Shown one piece after another: positions 1 through 13,045 of a stretch of DNA of 64,000 bases. The stretch is taken from the NCBI GenBank assembly GCA_907163375.1, contig CAJQUW010011506.1, positions 310,001 through 374,000 of the forward strand. The letters run 5' to 3'. The notes under the pieces are model-generated. The model was not told the origin of the DNA. It worked only from the letters and a program-made list of their open reading frames with translations, and ran no database searches. The translations under genes and the position numbers were made by a program. This DNA comes from Prostheceraeus crozeri. Its lineage: Eukaryota > Platyhelminthes > Polycladida > Euryleptidae. Position 1 is the first letter of the stretch. The number at the start of each line of letters is the position of its first letter.

Positions 1-998
1 CCCTATATCACAGACAGATAAGCTTATCAAAATGAAAAGGTTGCAAAGTGAAATTGTGCAATAATTTCATCAATATTTAAGTGGTTGCTCAATAACAGCC
101 TATTAAGCTGTATCAAAGCGTGAATGAGGAAACTTGGTTGTTTTAAAAACATCAATCAAATTATATTGTAGGCCTACAGAATTATAAGTATATTTTTTTG
201 CAGTTTATCAAATCTGTGACCCTATTTGACAGATCAACTCCCATACATGGCAAGCTTTATAGGGAAAATTCGTAATTTCTTTTGTAATTTCATCGAAGAA
301 GCATTGCTACTCTTTGAAATTTGATGTTTTTCATTCACAACTGTAATAGAACTAGGACAACAAAACTGAAATTAGAACTTTTATTTAATTGGAATCAACT
401 GATATTAAATTTTCAGAGGTGCTAGCAATAATTTGAAGCAGACTGTTTATTTTTGTCCATTCAAAGAATCAAAAATCTTTGCATTATGAAAAAGATGTCG
501 GGAAGCTCACTGTCAGCCAATTTTCATCAAAAATCGCATCTATATCGAAATTCTCCATCTTTAAATCGTTTTCGTGAGGACTACTGGCCAAAACTAGCAC
601 CACGTGGGACAGAGACACATATCCCAATTTAATCTATGAAAGATCAGTTTTCTCATGGTATAATGTTCATAAAAATTGAATTGCAACTCCAATACGAATT
701 TTGCAATTTAAAAAATGGTTATTTGCGGCATTTTTTCAATATACACATATATCTCTCTGACGTTGCATGGCCTTTATTACTGCGTCATAAGTAGTAAGCT
801 ATTAACATTTAACAGTCAAACTTACAATATTGAATTCGATTATATTACACGAAAGTCTAAAATAATTTATAAATAATCAATAAGTTTACAATTATGAACA
901 ATGTGCATTACTCGAATAAAAAGAAAAAGCAATCTCTCCCTTTTTTACGACGATTATTTTTTCTTTAGGTAATATCATTACCCGACGCGATTCGTCTC
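1..998. other. AT-rich non-coding DNA, no gene seen
   Basis: No open frame of note and no recognisable element. It lies in or beyond the last visible intron of the minus-strand host gene. One copy of the palindrome TAGGCCTA occurs near 169. Confidence 0.5.
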
Positions 999-1355
999 TC
1001 AGGACAGTCTCAAGGGCGAAGGGCACAGGTCAGGTAATACGTTTAAATCATGACGTCTTTTTATGAGGTGTGGCATGTTCTTGGTGATAGACCGTGATTC
1101 AGTCATTCTAGTAGACATCGCTGATTTATGTTTTGACAGGATTTTGCAACTAAAGTCGTCAATTTTCATCACCTCATCGGCATGTTGTTTTAAGTGGTGC
1201 TCATTAAGGTATTTGTACTGACTGTTCTTGTTCTTAATACTATTAGCGTGCTCGCGATGTCTAAGCCTGAAAGGGCGACAACTTTCTCCGATGTATTGCA
1301 TATTACAGAAGTTGCAACTAATAGATGAACACGATCTGGTAGGCAAAAAAGGCAA
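999..1355 (-). mobile_element. Penelope-like element fragment, GIY-YIG endonuclease
   Basis: A 118-codon minus-strand frame contains CNFCNMQYIGES followed by LRHREHANSIKNK and HHLKQH. This is the zinc-binding cysteine pair and GIY-YIG core (here QYIGES) typical of the endonuclease domain at the C-terminus of Penelope-like retroelements. No reverse transcriptase is visible beside it, so this is only the 3' part of an old copy. Penelope elements are not capsid-bearing. A second, different fragment of the same domain lies at 61810-62049. Confidence 0.7.
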
Positions 1356-1834
1356 ACCATCTGCATTTGGGAAGAAATGTTAGTTTTTGATGAGATGGTT
1401 TCGCAGCGAAATTTATTTCATTTGGTAGTTGTCGGTTTACAGTGTAGTGAAGAAGGTGCGAGCTCGTATCCACCGCGGACTTCGGTTCGATTCCTGGGTC
1501 AGGCGAGTGCAGCCGGGGAATCAAAGGTGTTGGTGTCTTTTATTTACTTAATAATTGTATCCTTAGATATTATATTTAGATGCATCTTTAGATATTCTTT
1601 AAAACATGTTTGAAAATATTGTTGGTCGTGGCTTCAGTGGTCATCAACGTCACATGACATCAAGCTAATTGGTTTATTTTGAGGGCAACTTATGTTAAAA
1701 ACACAACTTTATAGCAGAGGCAAATCTCAAGATGTACAACAATTACAAGAGTGATTGAAGCAGCAATGGAAGATAAGATGAAATTGCTAGTACAGTGGAT
1801 GACTTGATTTATCATTTTGATATCGTCTAGATAC

Positions 1835-2010
1835 GGTGGTCTCCGTGGTACAGTGGTTAAGTGCTTGACCTAACGATCTTTCGGTACAGAGGTCCAGCCC
1901 CAAAAGCGTCATTGGAAGTCGTCAGGAGGAGCATTTGGAATAATAAAATCACAACGCTCCAGCTTTAAGTCTGACTGTGTCAGCACAGTCCAGCAAGGGG
2001 AAGTAGTGAT
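1835..2010 (+). mobile_element. tRNA-derived SINE, copy 1
   Basis: The copy begins with a tRNA-like head: an A-box-like stretch around GTGGTACAGTGG and a B-box-like stretch around GAGGTCCAGCCCC. A conserved body follows, including TCATTGGAAGTCG and CACAACGCTCCA. The same head and body recur at 51468-51691, so this is a dispersed family. No clear target duplication remains, which fits an older copy. Confidence 0.75.
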
Positions 2011-2447
2011 AAACCATCATTTTTTCATATTATGAAGGGGTAGGGGGTGTTACTCATAAACATTTGTTATGAAGCCAATAACCAAGTAATATTCTAATAT
2101 TTGCTGTGCTGTAATCTGGCTGGACTGCATACTTGTTAATACATTGATTCTTGGAATTAAAGTAGTTTGCCATTAGATAATCATGTTTTCCACATTTCTT
2201 TTTTGTTAAAATGACCATTTCTAAACCTAGATACAGAAACATGAAAATGTCATACATTTATGTGGACGTGAAAAATTATGAATTTCCCTTCACATATGCT
2301 TCTATCTGACCATTCGAGAAATTTCAGTTGAAGAATGACACTTATCATGACGCATTTGAAGTATTTTCAGACTCCTTAAAAGCGCTGATGTATCCAACAT
2401 CGTTGAATTTTATCACAGATCAAAAATGTCATAAAACTAATACGCAC

Positions 2448-2533
2448 CTGAAATCAATTTCCCCATCTCCATCTTGATCGAGAAACTTAATTAGTTGATC
2501 CACTTGTAGTGGAGTCATCGGGATGCCAGCATC
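2448..2533 (-). CDS. Host gene exon: second EF-hand
   Basis: This 86-bp exon has acceptor TTTTTAG before GATGCT and donor GTGCGT after TTTCAG. It encodes DAGIPMTPLQ, then QLIKFLDQDGDGEIDF, a canonical EF-hand loop with acidic residues at loop positions 1, 3, 5, 7 and 9. The loop's last glutamate would lie in the next exon, outside the window. The exon joins in phase after the EGLR end of the exon at 12788. It probably binds calcium with the EF-hand of the previous exon. Confidence 0.85.
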
Positions 2534-5500
2534 CTAAAAATGAGAAAATTGTTAATTAATTAAATGCGTATCAGCTGTCATCAACAAGTAATATCAAAGA
2601 CTATGAATTATTTATAGACAAACAACATTCGTAACTCTACATGTTAAACTTTTGGAAGCATTTCATTTGTTCTCAATGAAGCCATTGGACAATTTTTATA
2701 CATTGAAAGATAGGAACTACAATAGATATTTTTGTACTTTTTTGAATACTACACAAATACACAAATTGCAAATTACAAGTTCTCAGTTTACTTGCTCAAA
2801 TGGATGTCAAAACAAAAAGTTGATTTTAAATAGAACAGCAAAGTTTATGTGCAACTGATCGAGATACATTTACTCTTTTGGTTGTCATTCATCCTTCTTA
2901 ATGAATATATATGGAAATGTGGTGTTTTTGCAAGTCAACGACATTTTACACAATAACAATTGTACTAAGAGGCATTTTTACGCTGTGTACTGCATGCTAC
3001 AATGAAGCCAATAAGTCACTTTTATTGAACTTCGGATATTTCGTGCAGCAAAGGCATTCCATTTGGTCACTATTTCAATTTTATCCAACCCTTTCGGAAA
3101 TAGGCCTACCAGAGCCATAGCTATCAAGCTTGTAGACTCTCATAACAGCTGTGGTGATCTCAAACTCATCAGTTCAGTGCTGTGAAAACTTTGTCAACAG
3201 TTATTGTTTGTGGTCGAAATGTGAATCGAGCAGCCAATTTTGAACATTGATTTATGTTGAGTTATTCACAATCACGCGCGATCATGTGCGGACACAAAAT
3301 ACTCGAGTATGAGGAATGTACAATAACATAACTACCACAATCACAACACGAACATGATGTGAACAATAAATAAATAATTTTATAATAATAAAATAATAAA
3401 AAAGATGCTTGGAAAGAGTCTCTGCATCAATTGAGACCCGAGGGGTCCACTGCATCCCGTGGCCTATCTACCATAATTCTCTTTCACTAATTCAATTGAA
3501 GTGAAATATCACATCATTGTCAAAGATGATTATGCACGGGCATGAGCGGTCGATAAATCATCAATCAAAACGGAAAGTAGAAAAGCATGATTGAGGGGTT
3601 CACTGAACCCCCCTCAAGTACCTGGTGTATGATTTAAATGTGCCGCTGACATGACAGCTTATTTGACTGGTAGCAAACATGGACTTATGCGCATTTATAT
3701 ATGTCGGTAATGGCTAAATATTTTGGCTCTCATGCAGCACATGGAAAACTGCATGTACTGTTTTAGGCGACCATGTTCAAAAACATTATATCAAAATGTC
3801 AATTCTATATACATGGTTTTAGAATACATGTGCAAAAACACACTTAAAAAATTCATAACATAAGAAAGATGCATTTGTTCCTTCTACGGTGTGAAGTACA
3901 GAAAATGGCATGCATCAGAGCAAATATTTAAGTCTGGATAACATGAGATTTTATGAGTTGCGCAACAAGGACATTGATTAGATCTTTTCGAGTATTTACT
4001 AAATAATCGCGCATGACATCCAATCCTAGCTAGTGAGCCAGTTAAAATCGATGAAGGGTGCTTCCGAAAAACAATGTAAATAGAAATTTTACATACTGAA
4101 TTGCATCCTCAATCGAAAAATAATAATTTCTCTGTCCCTTCCCCTCTCTCATTCTCACAATGTTTTAGAATACTGATTTGGAGCTCGAAACTGCTCCATT
4201 GGAAATCAGAAAATATTCAAACCTAGGTCGCGGTTGGAACGGCCTCGCACTTTTTCACTTAGCCAGACAGCAGCCTAGCCAGGCAGCAGAGAGGGAATAC
4301 ACGTGAAGGCCGTCTATTTATTAAGTTTTCTTTTTTCAATTGTAATTCATTGAGTGAATTATACAATCATGCATATTGACATAATGAAATGCAATTTGAA
4401 CAAGGGACACAAGAAAATTATAATAATTCCTTGTTGCTGTGCATAGTGCAAAAAATTTAAATTCCCGCTTACTGCTCCCACTCTTGAGGGATTTCCTGAC
4501 TATTTTTCAAAAAAAGGTATCAATTTCATGAAATCATAAACGCGTAGGTAGCCTGTGAGCTTTTTGTGCTGCTTCTCGCGGGACATTCACACTGCATTTC
4601 TTTGAGTTGATTTTGTTAACATAGAAAACATTTTAGACATTTTAAATAGCTAATCAAATAGAGGTATAAATTTCATCATTCTATGCTTCAATAAACGTTT
4701 AGATATGCATAAAATGTAGGAAAATTGGACAAAACGTCTTCTAAAATCATGCATTTTTAATAAATACATTTTGAATTTTAATTGAGAAGCTATATACCAA
4801 CTTAAGCTATATTAGGCCTACTAATTTTTTAAGTAATGCCGTACACACAGTATTGCACACATTTCGCCACTTTACATGCTGAAGGTGCATATGCATGTAT
4901 AAGTCACATCTTTCCTGCATGATAATAATTATCTCATAGAGTATCATTTAGAGAAACATGCAAAAATATATGCCTGAAATTATTCGCTAAAAAAATGTTG
5001 GTAAACGCCTTTCTTTGAGAGCCTACAGTAGCCGGAATACTGACGTCAACATAAAACTTATACCATCCACACCCTCCCACCGAAAGCAAAGTTTGAAAAA
5101 GTCACAGGCAGTAGGTCACCGACCTTCACAGTGCCGTAGCTCTTCTCTTCCATTTTCTCCATGCCGCCGCAGTTTGGTGTCCAATTTTTTAAGTCACCTT
5201 ATTGCTATAACACTCTGGTCCGGCAAAAATAAAACCTAATTCCACAATCCTCCTCTAAACATGAGCCTAGATATGCATTAAATTAGCATAATAAAATTGT
5301 TAATAAAATGCATTAACCATGTGACACTAATCAACTACAATTCTGAAAATATTAACCACTGCAATCATTGATATAGTGATTCTCGAAGACAATTTTGTTA
5401 TAAATTGCGTGCATGTATGTTTGCAATGTCTCGCTGTAGGAAGATAGGTTTCTCTTGGGAATAAACTTGATGCATGTCACATCTTTGAGATTTTATCTGG

Positions 5501-8500
5501 AAAAGTCCTTACATTCACGACATCGCTCCAAATATTTATCTTAAAGTTCAACATTTTGAATTATTCATGACAGACGTCGGATAAGCTAAACCAATATCTG
5601 ACTTGAGGACGATTTGTATGAATAATGTCTTTTGATAATACGGGTACAATGTATGCAGAAAACACTCAAACATGAAGCTAGAACAGTTTTGATTTAGAAT
5701 TTTCAGTAATGTCGCTCTATCGCTTCCTATCTAGAGAAGATAATTCTTTGCTCTTTTACATGCACATTGATTCTCAATTTTGTTGCGACTTTTGACTATT
5801 ACAGAAAATTGCATAGCAGAATGCCTTGTGCGATTGATTGATCAATTGACTATAAAAACTTTAATCGCGTAATTATTGATGACACGATTTATCAAGCGAT
5901 TATGACGCAAAAAGGACGCTACAATAATTAATAATAATTTTCTTCAAGAGGTATTTAAGAATCAAATGACAATGATCAAGAATTAATGACTTTTTAATCG
6001 ACCTCTGTTGAGATTTATATTAGATAGGTATTGATTCTATAATCGATTTTGTTGTGTGCTGATTTGATCTCAAATTTGGCTTTTCTAGCATAGGTAGACT
6101 GCTGTGCCGTGCGACGCTGCTGGATGTTTACTCTATATCGCCGATTCATCGGATTGGTTTCTCTGCCTGTCACTCCAAGGACCGACCACTTTTGCTGCTT
6201 TTCTCGAAAATTTCGTCAAATTCTCAAGCTCTCATCAGACATTGACACTGTTCCTCACAGTTCTTCTCACTGCGTTTTTCGGCAGCTCCCGATTAGAATT
6301 TGCCACAACGTATCAATTCGCTCCATCTCGTTCTGCCGCAGGCATCTTCATCTGTATCACCAGCTGCCCTCATTTCCTCTACCAAGGTATCCATATACCT
6401 TCGCTTCCATCTCCAGCATCTTCATTATCTCTCCTCTTCACATATTCGTATACAACAGAAGCCACGCTGCTACCATCGCATCCTAAACCTTCCAACAAGA
6501 ACTGCTCAGATGTAATCATCTTTTGTAACCGCCAAAGATGATGGTTTATGCATTAAAGTTTTGTATTTTCTATCATTTCAGCATTCTATCCCAATGCTCC
6601 TGAGAAGCAGTAGCAACAGCAAACTGCATTAACTAATCGGGGAATTCAATTTTTGTTGGAAACCTCTGGGTTTTTTCACTTTATTTCTATGCATGTATAT
6701 ACATACATGTAAGTAGGTAGGTAGGGAATTAAAAACTCCTGAATTCAATTGCCAAGTGATGGGTTAAAACCATGAGCGCTAAAATACTTGCAATTTGCTT
6801 GTAGATTTAGATTATTATTCATTTATACTTACATGAGCTTACTGTATATTTAAACAGCGGGTTTATCATATTTCAGCATTTCCAAATCTTTAAGCTTACC
6901 ACTTAAAAACCAAAATGGAAAGTAGGCACCCTCAGATATGGCTGCAAACCTAAAATACTAATCAAAAAAGCATCTAATATATTGCGTATTTAAAAATATC
7001 AGATATGTAGAGGACCAAAGTTTGCAAATTAGTGATACCAATTATCATTACATTGCAATATTTTCATCACTATTAAATGATGCAATTAATTATAATCAAG
7101 CCAATTATTGAGAGGTTGTAATAACGAAATTAAGATGAATATAGGCCTACTACATTAGAATACTCACACTTACTTCTTTTGAAAGTTGTTTTTAAGCACT
7201 TCAGAGAAATATTTCAATTTTGATAAGTCATAACAATATTTTTTGACTATATTTTCATTTTTCCGTCATATTATAATGTAATAGCATTAAAATATATCAG
7301 AATATTTTTCGCCAAAACGAGCGGCTCTGTTAAACATTATTAAAATGGATGATCTACTAGATTGATATAGTTACTTTTAAAAAGATTCAACAGCTATAGC
7401 GGCCAATCGGTGAATGATTCTCAAATCTTTTTAGTAATTAACTTTTTTAAACAAGTTTTTCGAACGTCATTATAATTTTGATTCTGAAATGAATTCCTGT
7501 ATTATTATTATAATCAATATTTTTCATTTTACTCTGAACCCACACCAGATATGTGATGTAAGAATGGACAAAACAGGAGGATGTGTGGCTTTTGATTTGA
7601 GCTGAAGTGATTGCGAGGTGGGCATCAGATCTTTCCTCCTCATAATATCTCTTTAGCTAGTGAGCTGACTTGAACCTACCATTCCTTAATCATCTCCTAA
7701 TGTCATTAACCACCTGAGAGGTTACAGAGGCTGAGTCCCATAGTATTCGAAGATGCTCTCCTTTCAAATTCATTAACCACTCATAATCTCATTAACTATA
7801 ATCGTCTTCTAATGTCATTGCCCTCTCAGTCACGGGAAACCTTTCGTATGGAATATTGTATTTTTCATCAACTAAAGAAATGATAGAAAACGGTAAAGCA
7901 AGAAAAAATATATAGAAATAAAGAAATAATTTCTGTCTGTCAATAATACCTTGTGTAAGATCACAGTGTCTGCTGATGACTAAATTTCGACTATTGTGAC
8001 TTAATCTTAGGCATTGTCCTTGGTGAAACAGGCTCAGTTTATATCGAATGTTCGTGGGAAGTGTAAGGAAAAATATCGTTTGTCATTCATGCTGACAGGA
8101 GACAACTGTCGACAATGTAACGGATGCGATTTGATTTTCTCGTCCCATTGAAATCAAGAGATAGAAGCATAAATCACATATTCAACATAAATGTTCTCAA
8201 CAATCACTTGAATGATGAATTTACTGCTCTTTACTTTATTGTAACTTCATTCAGTATAATCAACGAATTGTACAATCAAAGAGCTTAATTCAATATTTAC
8301 AGTTTACACAATTTACTCTATCGTCTATACAAAAGAGTAGTCTTCCTATGGAAACTTTGTAAACGAAGTTTCAGCACAAACACAAATAGAAGCAGGGCAA
8401 TCTGCTCGTTGAAGATGTTCGGAGTTACAAGAGATAGAATCAAATTTTGTGGCTTGAAGAAAAGAAAATCTAAACTCTTTTCGGAAGCCTGTTCAGCTTT

Positions 8501-8972
8501 TCAAGTATTTTGCTTTGAAATTCTATTAAAACAACTGTATGAACAAATGTTCTATGACGATAGTGGTATCTTACTAACTCTCGCTTCTGCGATCATTCCT
8601 TCACAGACGATTCGGATGATAAAGCAATTCATTTTGCATAGTCTCTTTGATGAAACCGTCCTGAATACATATGATGCATGCGCATTTAGGCCTACTTCAG
8701 AATATCACTTCATAAAGTCAATGTGGCTACTATTTTCAAATTATGATCATCCTCTAGGAATATCAGCTGGTATAGCAAAAAGTGAAATAGGATTAATGTA
8801 CTTTCACACATTCACGCTCGAATAGACCCGAATTGCACCGATATCATATGACTTGCAGGCTATATTCGAGAAAATACGTTGCCTGAAATTCGCAAAATTT
8901 TTCGAACTTTTGTGAAATGATCGGCGATAGTCTCTTGTATCAGTTGATTTGTGAGACAGGTATAATTAAACA
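2534..8972. other. Intron, mostly unannotated AT-rich DNA
   Basis: This is an intron of the minus-strand host gene. I see no further exon. A stretch at about 6090-6545 is C/T-rich and open in two plus frames for 125-145 codons, unlike its surroundings. It matches no family I know and is probably repeat-derived. A 138-codon plus frame at 8409-8825 is also unrecognised and has no supporting signal. TAGGCCTA palindromes occur near 3104, 4813, 7143 and 8688. Confidence 0.5.
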
Positions 8973-9084
8973 GGGCTGTAATTATATCTTAATTCACACA
9001 GGGCTGTAGTAATATCTTAATTCACACAGGGCTGTAGTTATATCTTAATTCACACAGGGCTGTAATTATATCTTAATTCACACA
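8973..9084. repeat. Four tandem copies of a 28-bp unit
   Basis: The unit starts GGGCTGTAATTATATC and ends TTAATTCACACA. It is repeated four times without gaps and differs only at one or two central bases per copy. The near identity points to recent slippage or unequal exchange. It lies in a host-gene intron and I see no function. Confidence 0.95.
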
Positions 9085-9259
9085 GGTATAAAAACAAGAC
9101 TGCAAAGTATGTAGTTCGCAAATTTTGAGGTCAGAGGTGGCGATTGCATTGACTTATACATGATGGAACGAACGAGGAATGACGACGCTTAGACTTAATA
9201 CGAAGCATTACAATGTGTTTGGTATGTCGGTGAAAAGGCGGAATGAGATGATTTAGAAG

Positions 9260-9960
9260 ATGGTCGGAACTTTTTGCTCGTTCAATTTCAAGTCACTTCA
9301 CATGCACCAACACTCAATAGTCAACATGATCAATTTCGACACCAATGATCAGGTCGACATAAGATTCATTTATGATAGGAATGAGCGTCATTACATCATA
9401 AGCAAATTTAATCATTTGTTGCTGGTGAACAATAGGTTTCCACAAAGTTCTCATGTGAGTGGCAAATATGCAAGGCGCCAATGCTGACCCATGAGGTATG
9501 TCGGAAACAACTGCGCGAGGTGAGCAGCTAGCAATCGAGTCGTCAAACATGACAATGTGGATGCGATTTTAGAGAAGAAACTTCTGCACCAAGATTCAAA
9601 ATGCAAAGGAAGACCCACTTCAATCAGAGAATCTAGAAGCCTGTCATAAAGTAAATAATCGAACGCCCGAACTACGAACGATATCACAAGAACGGAATGT
9701 ACATTAGATTCGTCAAGCATTGATATAATGTAGTCATGTGTGAGGACATCGGAATGCAGAACGGAATGACCTGGTCTGAAACCAAACTGGATCGGAGCAT
9801 AAAGGTTCATCAAGTACTCCTTCATGTTTGATATTACGCATCTTTCGAAAACTTTTGAAAATTTTGGTAATACTGAGATGTGCAGTGTACGGCAGTTCCA
9901 TCTTTTCGGAACTGGAGAAATGTTCGCAATTTTCATTTTAATGGGATATTGAGGCTACTT
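9260..9960 (-). mobile_element. Degraded LINE reverse transcriptase fragment (CR1/L2-like)
   Basis: Minus-strand frames carry reverse-transcriptase blocks in order: ISVLPKFSKVFERCV, APIQFGFRPGHSV, a palm segment with RAFDYLLYD, then PHGSALAPCIF and FAYDVM in place of the usual PQGS.L.P and F/YADD. The last blocks are in a different frame from the first, so there is at least one frameshift. The sequence resembles the better-kept LINE at 51701-54285 (compare GSALAPCIFATHM with GSVLAPQLFSAHM). It is an old truncated copy. Confidence 0.8.
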
Positions 9961-9999
9961 ATCGAAAGAGTTATGACGTTAGCCAAATCATGTGAATTC

Positions 10000-10610
10000 A
10001 AAAAAAAAATAAAGCTAAAGCTTTAAAAACCAAGCTTAAGAAATCTTGGACTTGCGTCTTCTGCTTTTTGCCCAAGTATCAGAAGAAACGTTGGGGGGTC
10101 AAACCCAACCCAAGTTTTGCCAATGTTGCTAATTTATCTTACATATTTAGTTTGCAGATTTGGCGCACTTAAGACTGGCTATGATTTCAAACATCAACTG
10201 AAAATGAGAACAATTCCAGGCATTTCATTTCGTAAATGTCATAATTTCAAGCTACACAAATTTCAAACCAATGATATTTTTAGAATTACAGAGATTCTTC
10301 TTTCAAATTGCTATTTATAGTATCAGCTCAGCATCAATGAGTTAAGTCAAGCAGGTGCCATGATTACAGAAAGCTTCCAAAAAATATTACCATAATAATT
10401 GAAAGCTTTCTTTAGATAATACAGACGGAGAACAGAATCTAAAAAAAATTTCATAATAAAGGTTTTAGATTTTTATTGGCTGCGTATAAGCTATTAAGAT
10501 CAATAAAGTCAATAAATATCCCCATTGGAAAAAAGCTTTGCGAAGTTTAAATTTGCATTCTATTATTTCTTAATATTCGGAGCAGAAGACGAAAAATAAG
10601 GATATCATGA
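10000..10610. repeat. Unclassified interspersed repeat, copy A
   Basis: This roughly 600-bp stretch is strongly similar, in the same orientation, to 11728-12340. Shared blocks include CATTTCATTTCGTAAATGTC and TTTTTAGAATTACAGAG, with scattered substitutions and small indels. Both copies begin in A-rich sequence followed by a GGGGTCAA.CCCAACC block. No coding potential is seen. It could be a non-autonomous element or a local duplication. Confidence 0.85.
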
Positions 10611-11727
10611 TAAAATAAATTTGATCAACTCTGGAAAAGTAGCATTCTCAGTTTCGTCATGACAATCTTAAGATGGAGTTCCCAATAAGTTACCGAAATT
10701 TGTAACTATATCTTGCGACGCATATCCTATGATATTGATATTTCTCATCAATGTAGCGTTTTGGCTTACTTCTATTTCCTATCTAAAATTTCATTTAATT
10801 TTGATCGATTTGTGCTGTACATTCTTTCGAATTTCATTGTTCTTGTTTCCTCATTCCGTACAATAATAATAAAGCGCACTCTCTTTCTGTAAGTAAACAG
10901 AGCAGTCAAGACATATGATGACGTTAACAATTTAGAATTGAGATCCTCAACATCTGCTATTTTCGAAAGAGTGAATTCTCCTTGTATCAGAATCAGATGT
11001 ATTACAAGGCTTGCAAATAGGAGAGGATAAATATTTAACTTGAAGTTCGAACACTATGATAAAGTGGTTCCCTCAATATCCACAAGGAATTTCTGCAAAT
11101 AATAGGACATCTTTGGAAAACATTCTGCAAAACAACTTCCGCTTTAGTGTTTGAGGCTGAAACATCAACTAAGTCAAGCAGTTGTCTATTGTTTGTTGAA
11201 ATATCTCTCACAACGACAATACTAGTCTGCTATAAATCAGGCAACCCAACTGATTGATTGAACCCTTTTCCAAGGAACATTCGTGGGCACTGTCAATGAA
11301 CCTCCATCCGTTTTATTTTACGCAACCCTAAAGGACAAAAAACTAAAGAAGTAATAAAAAGCAATTTTCTACGACCGCGTAGTTTTATATTTCGAATATT
11401 TCGGCTTATCTTTTATCAAAGAAAAGGAAATTGTACGAATGTCGTTAAGAAAATTTAAACTAACCTAACGTATCTATAGAATGCAACCTAGATCATTATT
11501 AGAACATAGACATTGAGACATGCTAACACAGAATTTAAACAAAATTATCATAGATTATTGAGATATCAAAAGATTGAAAACCTTATCAATAGAAAATGGA
11601 AACTAAAAGTTTAATCACTCCTTTAAATAAAAGGACAAAAAAATAAAAATTGATAAAATAAAAAAAATGACAGAAGTTTTGTTACTCCTTTAAGTGAATG
11701 AATCCCGACCGATGGGAGCGAAAAATC
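10611..11727. other. Spacer between two repeat copies, no gene seen
   Basis: AT-rich intronic DNA with no recognisable exon, element or RNA gene. Confidence 0.5.
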
Positions 11728-12340
11728 AAATTCAAAAAAATGAAGCTAGAACTTTAAAAAACCATGTTCTGGACTTGGGTGTCTTTCTTTTTCCCAAATA
11801 TGAGGATACACACTGGGGGTCAAGCCCAACCAAATTTTCGCTAATCTTTCTAGTCTGTGTCACATATTTAGTCAATAGATTTGGTGCACTTTAGATTGGA
11901 TATGTTTTCAAACATCAACTGAAAATGAGAGCAGTTCCAGGCATTTCATTTCGTAAATGTCATAAATTCAAGCTATGCAAATTTCAAATCAATGATATTT
12001 TTAGAATTACAGAGTTTCTACATTTAAATTCCTATTTATAGTATCAGCTCAGCATCAACGAGTTAAGTCAAACAGGTACCACGATTAGAGAAAGCATTCA
12101 AAAGGCATCTTCGTAATAATTGAAATCTTTCCTTGGATAATATAGGCGAAGAACAGAATCCAAAGCAAATTTCATAACAAAGGTCGCTTCAAATTATTAT
12201 TGACTACGCATATGCATTATTACTAAGGTGAATCGAGTCAATAAATGCCACCATTGGAAAAAAAGCTTTGCGAAGCATACATTTATAGTATCATCATTTT
12301 TTAAGATTCGGAGCGCGCAGAAGATAAAAAATAAAGGAGA
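11728..12340. repeat. Unclassified interspersed repeat, copy B
   Basis: Direct partner of the repeat at 10000-10610. The two copies diverge moderately throughout, so the duplication or the two insertions are not recent. Both lie in the intron between the two EF-hand exons. Confidence 0.85.
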
Positions 12341-12787
12341 TGGAATCAGTGTACCTTGGGATATTTTATCTTGACATGGATAGCGCTAAAACAGCTTGTG
12401 AGTGGTTAATTTTGATCGAAGAGATTTTGCCATGTGATTAACGACGGCCGCAAATTTTTCATGACCAACATCGAATGAGGCAGAGTACCAACACATTATT
12501 AACTATATCCCCAATGTGCATGCAATTTCAATTTTACTAAATGAACTCGAGTTATGGCCCAATTCCACATGAGAGATATGCAAATTTTCCCATTTGGAGA
12601 AATTTCCACGGATTTGACTGATCATAATAGCAAAACAGATGATGAACAATATGAACATTTTCACTGTATGCTGACATTTTTTGAGTCGGCACTCTACCTA
12701 CTCTATAATCCAAAACAGTGGTCAAATATTTTTTGATATTCCACAATAATTGTGTTCAACAAGTCACAACTGAAATAGCAAGCTTAC

Positions 12788-13045
12788 TCGCAATCCCTCT
12801 TTGAATTCGTCGTACGTTACACTCATGCTGCCATCAGCATCAAATTTGGCAAAGAGTTCGGCGAGATTGATATTGTGCTCCGTGATGTAGGCCTGCATGA
12901 ATTGAAATGCTTCATCCACGGCATCGTATGTTTGTAATTTTCTTTTCCCGTAAGAGTCAGTGTATCCCCAAGTACATCTGAATTCACTGTGCACAGCCTT
13001 CGCTTGTTCAACCACCTCAGTAAAAGATTTTGAAAACAAAATTTC
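12788..13045 (-). CDS. Host gene exon: post-LRR linker and first EF-hand
   Basis: A 258-bp exon (86 codons, phase 0 at both ends) with acceptor TTCCAG and donor GTAAGC. It opens EILFSKSFTEVVEQAKAVHS, which continues the end of the repeat domain, and ends with LAELFAKFDADGSMSVTYDE, an EF-hand with D, D, S and S at loop positions 1, 3, 5 and 7 and E at position 12. It joins the LEHLDLA end of the exon at 14178 and the DAGIPM start of the exon at 2533. Confidence 0.9.

Noticed and set aside
1420-1530. B-box-like GGTTCGATTCC near 1483 suggesting a tRNA or SINE
   Set aside because: No convincing A box or cloverleaf nearby and no second copy in the window.
8409-8825. 138-codon plus-strand frame
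   Set aside because: No recognisable domain, no splice or promoter context, inside a minus-strand intron; likely chance.
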